DNA from: Tenacibaculum sp. 190524A05c
GTDB taxonomy: Bacteria > Bacteroidota > Bacteroidia > Flavobacteriales > Flavobacteriaceae
NCBI RefSeq assembly: GCF_964036595.1
Contig: NZ_OZ038523.1
Location: forward strand, 3,850,501-3,914,500
Length of the DNA stretch: 64,000 nucleotides
Reading direction: 5' to 3'
Shown here: piece after piece, positions 26,138 through 35,100 of the stretch
Position numbering within the stretch: the stretch's first letter is position 1
Layout of the letters: every line of letters begins with the position of its first letter
Program-made: the position numbers and the translations under genes
Notes under the pieces: model-generated
Told to the model about the DNA's origin: nothing
Database searches by the model: none
What the model saw: the letters and a program-made list of their open reading frames with translations, nothing else

Positions 26138-27058
26138 ATGCCTAAAATGAATGTTACCAAAAGCATTACCATTAATGCTCCTCAACAAAAAATAAAAGAA
26201 TTTTTAGCTGATTTTCACAATTGGAAAAATTGGTCGCCTTGGTTAATTTGTGAGCCTGAGGCTACGATTAACTATGCCGACGATGGAAAGTATTATAAAT
26301 GGGAAGGAAACAGAGTAGGTAGTGGCGAAATGAAAGTTACAGCTGAGAATGACAATCGAATTGATTATGATTTAACTTTTTTAAAGCCTTGGAAATCGAA
26401 AGCAAAAGTTGCTTTTAATTTTAAGGAAGAAGATAGTGAAACAAAGGTGAATTGGACAATGGATAGTTCTTTACCATTCTTTATGTTTTGGATGAAAAAA
26501 GCCATGGAGATTTATGTTGGTATGGATTATGACCGTGGACTTAAAATGCTTAAAGAAGAATTGGAAAAAGGAAAGATTGATAGTGCTCTCGAGTTTGTTG
26601 GAGATACTAATTTCGAAGGATGTAATTTTATTGGAATCAAAACATCAACACCATTTTCGAAAATAGGAGATGCAATGACGAAAGACTTTTCTGATTTACA
26701 CGAATATATAAATAAGAACAATATTGAAGCTTCAGGATTACCTTTTTCTGAGTATCAAAAGTTTAATATTCTAAAAGATAAGATTGTTTATGTGGCGGGT
26801 GTTCCTACAAATTCTAAACCAGATAATTTGCCAGAGAATTTCTTTTTTGGTTCATTGCCTAAAATGAAAATGCATACTGTTCGTCATAAAGGAACATATG
26901 ATCATATCGGAAATGCTTGGACAGCTATTATGATGATGGAACGAAATAAAGAGTTTAAGAAAAATAAGAAAGCAGCACCATTAGAGATATATCATAACAG
27001 CCCAGAAAATACTGCTCCAGAAGATTTAGTAGCAGATATTAGTATGCCGATTTTATAA
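26138..27058 (+). CDS. SRPBCC domain fused to GyrI-like domain
   Basis: A 306-residue two-domain protein. Residues 1-145 are a START/SRPBCC ligand-binding domain (VTKSITINAPQQKIKEFLAD, WKNWSPWL, NWTMDSSLPFFMF); residues about 155-306 are a GyrI-like domain (FIGIKTSTPFSKIGDAM, TVRHKGTYDHIGNAWTAIM, PLEIYHNSPENTAPEDLVAD). The second domain is of the same superfamily as the 22061-22525 protein. Ligand unknown. Confidence 0.85.
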   Translation: MPKMNVTKSITINAPQQKIKEFLADFHNWKNWSPWLICEPEATINYADDGKYYKWEGNRVGSGEMKVTAENDNRIDYDLTFLKPWKSKAKVAFNFKEEDSETKVNWTMDSSLPFFMFWMKKAMEIYVGMDYDRGLKMLKEELEKGKIDSALEFVGDTNFEGCNFIGIKTSTPFSKIGDAMTKDFSDLHEYINKNNIEASGLPFSEYQKFNILKDKIVYVAGVPTNSKPDNLPENFFFGSLPKMKMHTVRHKGTYDHIGNAWTAIMMMERNKEFKKNKKAAPLEIYHNSPENTAPEDLVADISMPIL

Positions 27059-27119
27059 TATTTTCAACTAATAAATATAAAGGGTAACTTATTGTAGTTG
27101 CTCTTCTTTTTACGTAAAA

Positions 27120-27920
27120 ATGATACCAGAATATATATTAAATAGAAAAGGAGCAAGAAGCGCAAAAGATTTAAATCCTGAAGCTATTGAATACTTGAAT
27201 AAAGGATTGATTGAAACTAAAAATTTAATGGAATGGCTTGCTATCGATCAATTAGCTTTATTAAAATTAGTGCTTAGTGAAATCGGAAAATTTGAATGGT
27301 TTTCTGATTTTGAAGCTGCGGTAAATCAACAGAAAAAACCAACTGCAAATAGCAATACAAAAGTTATTGGTCAGAATTTTGGAGTATTAACTCAAAATCA
27401 AGAAATATATAAAGTTCTGAAAAATCATACTTCAGATGTAGTGCGTTGTTGGTCGTGTTGGGCGGAAAGTTTGCATTATGATGAGGTTTCAACCTTATTA
27501 CCTGTGATGCAACAATATACTGCCGATACTCATTTTGGAGTCAGAGAGGTTGTGATATTCGCAACTAAAGAAAGAATGATTGAAGATTTGGATAGAGCAA
27601 TTTCAATACTAACAAAATGGACAAGTGATGACGATGAAAATATTAGGAGATATGCTGTAGAATCTTTACGTCCCGTTGGAGTTTGGACTAAGAAAATTGC
27701 AGAATTTCAAGAAAATCCAGAAAAAGGAATTGGGCTTTTAGAACCTTTGAAATCTGATAATTCTAAATATGTTAGAGATGCTGTAGCAAATTGGTTAAAC
27801 GATGCGAGTAAATCGAAACCAGATTGGGTTTTAGCTGTTTGCAATCGTTGGGAAAAAGAATCTTCTACGAAAGAAACAGCTTATATTATAAAAAGAGGAT
27901 TACGAACAATAAATAAGTAG
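27120..27920 (+). CDS. DNA alkylation repair protein-like HEAT-repeat protein
   Basis: A 266-residue all-helical protein. The C-terminal two thirds have HEAT-like repeats as in AlkD-type DNA glycosylases: CWSCWAESLHYDEVSTLLPV, FGVREVVIFATKERMIEDLD, NIRRYAVESLRPVGVWTKKI and SKYVRDAVANWLNDASKSKP. AlkD removes 3-methyladenine and 7-methylguanine without base flipping. Whether this divergent member is a glycosylase cannot be told from motifs. Confidence 0.8.
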   Translation: MIPEYILNRKGARSAKDLNPEAIEYLNKGLIETKNLMEWLAIDQLALLKLVLSEIGKFEWFSDFEAAVNQQKKPTANSNTKVIGQNFGVLTQNQEIYKVLKNHTSDVVRCWSCWAESLHYDEVSTLLPVMQQYTADTHFGVREVVIFATKERMIEDLDRAISILTKWTSDDDENIRRYAVESLRPVGVWTKKIAEFQENPEKGIGLLEPLKSDNSKYVRDAVANWLNDASKSKPDWVLAVCNRWEKESSTKETAYIIKRGLRTINK

Positions 27921-27924
27921 TATA

Positions 27925-28002
27925 GTCATCGCGAGGAACGAAGCGATCTCTATAATTAGATAAAAGAAAAGATTACTTCAGTCTCAAAGACTTCGTAATG
28001 AC
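27925..28002. repeat. Palindromic intergenic repeat (REP-like), copy 2
   Basis: Left arm GTCATCGCGAGGAACGAAGC (through GATCT) and right arm AGATTACTTC...CTTCGTAATGAC form an inverted repeat between convergent genes, matching copy 1 at 22549-22656. Confidence 0.7.
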
Positions 28003-28007
28003 GGTTT

Positions 28008-28370
28008 TTATCTTAATAAAACTAAGATTAAAGCGATAATAGCAGGTAATCCTTGAACAAAGAAAATTTTCTTACTAGCAGATAGAGCTCCGTATATTCC
28101 TGCCACAGCAACACAGCCTAGAAAGAAGATCGCAACATTAGTTTTCCATTCTACATTTTCAATAAAAAAAGTCCAGATTAATCCAGCTGCTAAAAAGCCG
28201 TTGTATAATCCTTGGTTTGCTGCTAAGGTTTTGGTTTTTGGGAATAATTCAGCAGGAAAGTGTTTAAAAACTTTTCTTCCGCGAGTTTCCCAAGCAAACA
28301 TTTCAAACCATAAAATGTAAATATGAAAAACAGCAATTATTCCAATGAATAGGTTTATAAGTAACTCCAT
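28008..28370 (-). CDS. DUF1304 membrane protein
   Basis: A 120-residue protein with four membrane helices. YILWFEMFAWETRGRKVF, AANQGLYNGFLAAGLIW and GVAVAGIYGALSA-like text identify DUF1304. Ends against the REP-like element. Function unknown. Confidence 0.85.
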   Translation of the reverse strand: MELLINLFIGIIAVFHIYILWFEMFAWETRGRKVFKHFPAELFPKTKTLAANQGLYNGFLAAGLIWTFFIENVEWKTNVAIFFLGCVAVAGIYGALSASKKIFFVQGLPAIIALILVLLR

Positions 28371-28390
28371 AAGTTGATTAGTTTCTGTTA

Positions 28391-28422
28391 AAAATAAAAA
28401 AAACTCGCAATAAAGCGAGTTT
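28391..28422 (-). terminator. Rho-independent terminator after the M28 peptidase gene
   Basis: On the minus strand an 8-bp stem AAACTCGC / GCGAGTTT (6-base loop) is followed by a T-rich run. It closes the M28 peptidase transcription unit. Confidence 0.75.
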
Positions 28423-28443
28423 TCAATATATGTTTCTAGTAGT

Positions 28444-29484
28444 TTACTTTGCTTTTTTGTCTACTACTAAACGATTTTCTCTGTTTGCTACTTCCCAAGC
28501 AGTATAGAATACCAAACGTGTTCTGTTCTCTAATAAATTATAATTAATTCTATCAGGAGTATCAGTAGGACGGTGGTAATCTGCATGAGTTCCGTTAAAG
28601 TAAAATATTACAGGAATTCCGTGCTTTGCAAAATTGTAGTGATCTGAACGGTAGTAAAAACGATTTGGATCATTTTCATCATTATACTTATAATCTAAAT
28701 CAATATTCATGTACTTTTTGTTCACTTCTTCAGAAAGTTCATGTAATTCAGTACTTAATTTATCAGAACCAATTAAATACACATAATTAGGATTTCCTTT
28801 ATGACGAGCATCAATTCTACCAATCATATCAATATTTAAATCAGTAACTGTATTTTCTAGAGGGAAAATAGGATTATCAGTATAATATTTAGATCCTAAT
28901 AAACCTTTTTCTTCACCTGTAACATGTAAAAATAATATAGAACGTTTTGGTCCGTTACCATCTTCTGCGGCTTTTTTGAATGCTTGAGCAATTTCTAAAA
29001 CAGCAACAGTTCCAGAACCATCATCATCTGCTCCATTACACACTTCTTCATCCATAAATCCGATATGGTCAAGGTGAGCAGAAATTACTACAATTTCATC
29101 CGGTTTTTCTGAACCTTTTATAAAAGCCAATACGTTTTCAGAATCTTTTAATTTCATTCCCATTCTTCTTCTCTTGAAAAAAGAAGCAGGAACATCTTGA
29201 AAATAATTATCACCACCTAATGGAGATGCAATTTCTTCATTAATGTAAAAATCTTTTAGATATTTAACGGCTTTCTTTTGTCCAGGTTCACCTGTATTAC
29301 GACCTTCAAATTCATCTGAAGCATAAACAAATAAATGGTTTCCTAAATCTTTTGCTGTAATTGTTTCTGCGTAGTACGTAGGATCATTTTCTACTTTTTT
29401 ACTACTGTTTTTTTGAGCTGAGCTTTTGTTTGAAGCACATCCTATAACTGACAATAACAGTGATGTATAAATAATTCTTTTCAT
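28444..29484 (-). CDS. M28-family zinc aminopeptidase lipoprotein
   Basis: A 346-residue peptidase with a lipobox (SVIGCAS, Cys16). Zinc ligands are visible in VISAHLDHIG (His), NGADDDGSG (Asp), HVTGEEKGLLGSKYY (catalytic and ligand Glu), LNIDMIGR (Asp) and GTHADYHRPTDTPDRI (His). These co-catalytic zinc exopeptidases trim peptides in the periplasm or at the outer membrane. First residue start ATG at 29484; 71 bases from the ABC ATPase stop. Confidence 0.92.
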   Translation of the reverse strand: MKRIIYTSLLLSVIGCASNKSSAQKNSSKKVENDPTYYAETITAKDLGNHLFVYASDEFEGRNTGEPGQKKAVKYLKDFYINEEIASPLGGDNYFQDVPASFFKRRRMGMKLKDSENVLAFIKGSEKPDEIVVISAHLDHIGFMDEEVCNGADDDGSGTVAVLEIAQAFKKAAEDGNGPKRSILFLHVTGEEKGLLGSKYYTDNPIFPLENTVTDLNIDMIGRIDARHKGNPNYVYLIGSDKLSTELHELSEEVNKKYMNIDLDYKYNDENDPNRFYYRSDHYNFAKHGIPVIFYFNGTHADYHRPTDTPDRINYNLLENRTRLVFYTAWEVANRENRLVVDKKAK

Positions 29485-29555
29485 AAAAATTGGGCTTGAA
29501 TTGCGAAGATACTTAATGTATTTTGACTAAATAGATAAAATCAAAAGAATTACGG

Positions 29556-30356
29556 TTAGTTTTTATTAATTACAAATTGCTGTAATTCTTTATTGAAACT
29601 GATAAGTTCTTTCGGGAATAATGAAGAGAAGGCGTTTTGTTTCATCAGTTCTTCAGCGTTTCCGCTGTAAAGTTTTTCATTAGCAATTAACACAAAAGAG
29701 TCGGCAAGTTTTAGTGCTAAGTTAACCTCATGTGTTGAAATGATTATGGTTTTTTTAGTGGTTTTAACCAGTTCTTGTAGTAAAGAAAATATCTTATACG
29801 TATGATGAATATCTAAATGAGCAGTAGGCTCATCAAGAATAATTAATTCGGTATCTTGAGCTAAAGCACGAGCTATTAGTACTCGTTGTAACTGTCCATC
29901 ACTTAACTTATAAAAAGGTCTATCTTTCAAATGCAGAACATCCGTGATTTCTAAAGCGTGAAGAATTTTTTTTATGTCTTTTTGAGATAGTTTATCAAGC
30001 CAATTTGTGTAAGGCTGTCTACCTAAAGCAACGATTTCAAAAACGGTAAGCTGACTTTGAGGTAAACGTTCCGTTAACACAACACTCATTACTTTAGCTA
30101 AATCGTGTTGCGAGTACTCATTTAAGTTTTTTTGATTGATAAAAATATCTCCTTCTAATTTATGCTGAACTTTACTTATGGTTCTCAATAGTGTGGATTT
30201 TCCAGCACCATTTTTCCCTAATAAAGCGATAAACTTTCCTTTATTGATGTTGATGTTAATATCATCAATAATTACCTTATTGCTCTTTTTATTAGGATAC
30301 CCAATAGCTAAATTTTGAGTTTGTAAAACGATATTTTTATGATGTTCTGAAATAAT
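29556..30356 (-). CDS. FecE/BtuD-type ABC importer ATPase with non-canonical start
   Basis: An ATPase of about 266 residues. Walker A ALLGKNGAGKST lies near residues 43-54, signature KLSDGQLQR, Walker B LIILDEP, H-loop IIISTHE; the class imports iron-siderophore, heme or cobalamin. The frame is open upstream to a TAA at 30359-30357 (minus strand), yet contains no ATG, GTG or TTG before Walker A. Two ATT codons directly follow that TAA (30356, 30353); the first normal start is a TTG at 30188, inside and after Walker A, which would destroy the enzyme. ATT initiation as in infC is my best reading; an unseen frameshift is the alternative. Confidence 0.75.
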   Translation of the reverse strand: MISEHHKNIVLQTQNLAIGYPNKKSNKVIIDDINININKGKFIALLGKNGAGKSTLLRTISKVQHKLEGDIFINQKNLNEYSQHDLAKVMSVVLTERLPQSQLTVFEIVALGRQPYTNWLDKLSQKDIKKILHALEITDVLHLKDRPFYKLSDGQLQRVLIARALAQDTELIILDEPTAHLDIHHTYKIFSLLQELVKTTKKTIIISTHEVNLALKLADSFVLIANEKLYSGNAEELMKQNAFSSLFPKELISFNKELQQFVINKN

Positions 30357-30368
30357 TTACTTTTTGAA

Positions 30369-31400
30369 TTAAACGTATATCTTCTTTTTTCTAACTAATA
30401 ACCAAATTACAACAGGAGCTCCAAATAATGAAGTAATTGCATTAATTGGTAACGTAAATTCGTTTCCTGGCATTTGCGCTATACTATCACAGATAAGTAA
30501 AATAATTCCCCCGACAATTGCTACTGCAGGAAGTAAAATTTTATGATTTGAGGTTTTGAATATCAGCTTGGTAATATGAGGAACTGCTAACCCGACAAAT
30601 GCAATAGGTCCGGCAAAAGCAGTAATACTTCCCGTTAACAAACTTGTAATTAACAAGATGATTTGTCTACTTTTCTTTGTGTTTATACCTAAACTTTTAG
30701 CATAACTTTCTCCTAAAAGAAAACTATTTAATGGTTTTATGGAAAGAAGTACCCCAATGAAGGAGATTCCATAAATTCCTAATAGAATGCATATTTCTAA
30801 CCAAGTTAAATTTCCTAAACTTCCAAAGCTCCAGAACGCAAACTCTTTAATTTGTTCAGCATCACTAAAATAAGAAAGTACACTAATTAGTGCAGAAGCT
30901 AGTGAGCCGAACATCAATCCAATGATTAATATTGACATTGTATTTCTAACTTTTTTAGCTGCAATAATTACAGCAAATAAAACAAAGAAAGAACCAATAC
31001 TAGCAGCGGCAGGTAAACCCCAGTTTGTTATAGTGGCGTAAGCAACATAATTACCAAGTAAACCCGATCCTAATAAGAAAATAGCAACTCCTAAACTTGC
31101 TCCAGAAGAAATTCCCAAAACAAATGGTCCGGCTAGTGGATTACGAAATAAGGTTTGCATTAAAAGACCACACAAGGATAATCCTGAGCCTACCAAAATG
31201 GCAGTAATTGTTTTTGGTAAACGGTAATTTATGATAATAGTATTCCAGCTTTCCTTGGTAACTGTACCACCAAAAATACTATTGATAATATCTTTTAGAG
31301 GAATGGAAACAGAACCTATACTTACATTAATCATGGCGGTTAAGAGTAACAAGACTCCTAATACCACAAAATATTTAGTATATGTTTGTTTTTTTTCCAT
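30369..31400 (-). CDS. FecCD-family ABC importer permease
   Basis: A 343-residue permease with about ten helices. NYRLPKTITAILVGSGLSLC, GLLMQTLFRNPLAGPFVLG, GLAVPHITKLIF and AVIVGGIILLICDSIAQ-like segments are FecCD/BtuC hallmarks. It precedes the ATPase by 12 bases in the same frame. The substrate-binding protein and outer-membrane receptor are not in the window, so the substrate (siderophore, heme or cobalamin) is open. Confidence 0.92.
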   Translation of the reverse strand: MEKKQTYTKYFVVLGVLLLLTAMINVSIGSVSIPLKDIINSIFGGTVTKESWNTIIINYRLPKTITAILVGSGLSLCGLLMQTLFRNPLAGPFVLGISSGASLGVAIFLLGSGLLGNYVAYATITNWGLPAAASIGSFFVLFAVIIAAKKVRNTMSILIIGLMFGSLASALISVLSYFSDAEQIKEFAFWSFGSLGNLTWLEICILLGIYGISFIGVLLSIKPLNSFLLGESYAKSLGINTKKSRQIILLITSLLTGSITAFAGPIAFVGLAVPHITKLIFKTSNHKILLPAVAIVGGIILLICDSIAQMPGNEFTLPINAITSLFGAPVVIWLLVRKKKIYV

Positions 31401-31419
31401 ACAATCTTACTTGAAGAGT

Positions 31420-32007
31420 TTAGTTGGTTGGCTGATATGTTTTTAGAAAGTCAATTAATTTTTGAATGGCTAATCCTCTATGGCTAATTTCATTTTTAGC
31501 CTCAGAACTCATTTCCGCAAATGATTTGTTGTATCCTTCAGGTTGAAAGATTGGATCATATCCAAATCCTTTTTCTCCTTTTTTTTCGGTTAAAATTTCT
31601 CCTTTGCAAATTCCGTCAAAAAGAAATTGTTTGCCATCAAGGTTTAAACAGATTGAAGTTCTAAAATGAGCTTTCCTATCAACGGTTTCACCTAGGCTAG
31701 AAAGTAATTTTTGCATATTATTTTCTGCATTTGCAGGCTCTCCTGCATAACGTGCAGAATATACGCCAGGTTCTCCGTTTAAGGCATGAACTTCCAAACC
31801 AGTATCATCTGCAAAACAATTGAAATTATAGTTATTCGTAATATGGTTTGCTTTGATTTGTGCATTGCCTTCTAAAGTAGTAGCTGTTTCCTCAATATCT
31901 TCGAAGCAACCAATCTCTTTTAGAGATAATAATTCTATAGATTCAGGTAGCATTTCCTGAACTTCTTTTAATTTGTTTTGATTGTTGGTTGCAAAAACTA
32001 GTTTCAT
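31420..32007 (-). CDS. rdgB: XTP/dITP diphosphatase (RdgB/HAM1)
   Basis: A 195-residue house-cleaning pyrophosphatase removing dITP and XTP from the nucleotide pool. [20 protein letters not shown] is the family's beginning, so I set the start at ATG 32007 instead of the ATG seven codons earlier. [32 protein letters not shown] and [17 protein letters not shown] are signature motifs. Ends 19 bases before the FecCD permease start, so may be co-transcribed with it. Confidence 0.93.
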   Translation of the reverse strand: MKLVFATNNQNKLKEVQEMLPESIELLSLKEIGCFEDIEETATTLEGNAQIKANHITNNYNFNCFADDTGLEVHALNGEPGVYSARYAGEPANAENNMQKLLSSLGETVDRKAHFRTSICLNLDGKQFLFDGICKGEILTEKKGEKGFGYDPIFQPEGYNKSFAEMSSEAKNEISHRGLAIQKLIDFLKTYQPTN

Positions 32008-32052
32008 AGAGTATTGGTAAAGCAACAAAAGTAAGCTATTGTTAGAGAAAAC

Positions 32053-32079
32053 AAAAAGATGTACCGAAGTACATCTTTT
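32053..32079 (-). terminator. Rho-independent terminator with TTCG loop
   Basis: On the minus strand an 11-bp stem AAAAGATGTAC / GTACATCTTTT closes on a TTCG-type tetraloop and runs into T. It follows the 1164-residue VIT/vWA gene. Confidence 0.85.
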
Positions 32080-32109
32080 CCTATTGACAAATATTAATAA
32101 CTCTAAGAG

Positions 32110-35100
32110 TTATTTGAAGAACAAACTTCCAACTTCAATATAATCGTCTTGTTTATCTAGTTTTACAGTAAGAGTTTCTTTCTTTTCATTTCTTTTACCG
32201 TAGTTCATGTACATGGATACTTTCAATATTGTTGGTCCAGATATTTTTTGAACATTATCAGCAAAGTAATCGATCATAATTTTGTATTTTCCTTTGATGG
32301 CTTTTTTTAGCATATATTGTTCAGGTCCATATCCTTCTGTCATATCATCTGACATGAAACTACCAATAGTTGTTTCTTTGTTATTATAATATGCTTTCTC
32401 ATTATTTGGATCAATTACCCATAAATCAATATCAGTATCGTTATGATTCCAGTCGACAACAATTCTTATATCTACAGGTAATGGTTTAAAGAATTTTTTC
32501 TGATGCCTGTTTAGTTTTAACTTATTTCCGTGCTTGTTTACTAATCTTGTAAGCTCAACAAAAGCGATGGATTCAATTCCATAAAACCGTTCATCAGTAT
32601 CTTTTGATAGAAGCTCACCGTTGTATATTTTGAAGAGTAAATCAAAACTTTTCTGATAATCACCTGCAAATTCATAAGCTAAGGCTAAATCTCTGTAAGA
32701 TTGAGGTTCTTCAGGTCTTAATTCAAGAACTTTTTTGTACATTTTTTTAGCTAAATCATATTCTTTAAAATATTCCAATTTATAGGCTAAAGCTTTGATG
32801 AGTTCGTAGTTGTCAAGATCAATTTCTATTAAATTTGTCAATATTTGAATAGCTAATTTTCTAGATCCTTTTTTATCGAAAAAATCTGCTACATCAATAA
32901 AAAACATAGGGCTGTTTGAATAAATAGACCTTATTTTTAAGTATTTACGGTATGCTGCTGCAATTGAGTTTTCTTTTTTAAGAATTTCTAAATAAGGAGT
33001 GTTATTATCCCATGCTTTTAATTCAATTTTATCTTCAATAAGTTTATTTAGAGATTCAATTTCTTCTGAATTTATTTCTAATCCTTTTTTTGTGATAAAA
33101 ATTACAACTCCATTTACAGCTCTACTGCCGTATATTTTAACTGCTTCGGCAGGTTTGTATACTTGCACACTGCTAACCTCTGAAGGTTTCAAAGATCTTA
33201 TTGGATTTGAACTTACAATTTTACCATCTAGTATAAATAATGGTTGCTCATTTGTAATGTTTCCAATATCTCCTATTCTAATAGGTTTTTCTTCTGTATT
33301 TGAATTATTCACCTTAATCCCAGATGCTTCTCCTGCAAGTGCTATAGCAACGGATGTGTTAGTAATGCTTTTTCTAACAGATGTCCCATATCCAACAACA
33401 ACAACTTCATCTAGTAGGTTATCACTTTCCAATTGTGTATTAATATTATTAGATGCGCCAATTACTTTTTCTTGAGTTTTTAGTCCTACAAAAGAGTAAA
33501 TAAGAATGTCACCAGCTTTTGCATTAATAGCGTATTTACCATCAAAGTCAGTTTCTGTTCCTTGTGTAGTTCCTTTAATTAAAACACTAACACCAGGTAA
33601 TGGTCCAGATTCATCACTTATTACACCTGAAATAACATTCTTAGAATAATCAACATTTAAGTTTGTAGAGCTTTCATTAGTGGTGGTTGGTGTATTAGAG
33701 CTCGTATTTTGACTATTTGTGTTTGATGTATTTGAGGTATTGTTATTGTTTGTTGTATTTATGTTTGAGTTTGTTCTGTCTGTATTTGTTTCGTTGTAGA
33801 GAACTCTATTCGTTACTTCACGACTGGTTACTTCTCGAGTTGTATTTTTATGATTTTTCTTTTTGAATGAAAAACGTTTGTTATGCCATTCGATGATATC
33901 TTCATAATCCTCAAAAATTTCTTCTTTTCTATCTAAAATATCTTGATTTTCAATTTTGTCATATTCGAACTGGGCAGCTAACATTTTTTTGTATTGTGCT
34001 CTCAATTCTTTAGGAGGTTCAATTTTGTAGCGAACATAATCTTCAATTCTATCTAAGATTAACATTGATGTATAATCTGTAATTAAATGATATTGTTTGG
34101 ATAAAGAAATTATTTCGTTTCTATTATTTTCCTTTTTAATATTGAGATGATTTAGTTTTTCTTTAGCCCATAATCTTTTGACTTGATTGGATTTTTTAGA
34201 ATCATTGAGATTGATTGGTATGGTTTTACTTACCTGTCCTTGAAATCCGAATTGCAACTCAATTGGAGTTGCGGATTTAAATCTTCCAGAAATTACAAAA
34301 TCATCAGTTATATTAACCGAACCTTTTGGGTATACTTCACTTATCTTATCATTAGTTTTATAACCTAGAAATTGTAATCTTTCTTCCTGTAATAATGTAA
34401 GAGCTGATGTATCTGTTTGTTTTCTTAGGTTAATGTAAATACCTCCGTTTTTTGTTGCGATAGTATTCAGATAAAAATGATTTGCAGAGGTTAATGAATT
34501 TATAGTATAGATTGTTTTTTTATGTAGACTTTCTAAGTCCCCTAGATTCGCTAATCCGTCTGTAAAAAGTAATACTTCATTGGCGTCTAATTTGAGGTTT
34601 TTTAAAGACTCTAAATTCGTTCCTCCATCATAAGTTAATGAAGTAATTGTACTTTTTAATTGTTCCCAATTTCCGTTAGAAATTTGAAATTTTTCCTTTT
34701 TATTGATAGTGCTATTAAATGTTATGAAATGTATTTCTACATTTTGTAAATAGTTGATGTAGTTTTCTAAAAGTTGAAGTTCCTTTTTTAAGTTTTTGAA
34801 CTTCATAGAATATGATACATCCCAAAGCAGACTAACTTTTGTGGGTTTTGTCTTTTTTCTATGTTCGCTTTTTACCGCAATATTGCTGTAGAAATAATCT
34901 TCGTAAATAAATGTATTTGCAACAGTGTTTTTAGTATTTGTCAATACTATTTTAATTGGGTTTTTAGGTATGAAATTTTGTTGAGATGTTGAAATTCTTG
35001 TTGTTTTAGTGTTAGTTTTTATATTGAACTTAGAAATTGATTTACAGGTAACAATAGGTTTAAAACTATTGTCTGTTACTTCAATATCAACGGAAAAGTT

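Noticed and set aside
29556..30188. Shorter ATPase call beginning at TTG 30188
   Set aside because: It begins just after Walker A and would lack the nucleotide-binding loop, although the intact N-terminus is encoded in the same open frame upstream.
32999..33475. Plus-strand ORF of 158 codons inside the VIT/vWA gene
   Set aside because: It is antisense to the SusC-like segment, has no family features, and the minus-strand gene has clear domains throughout.
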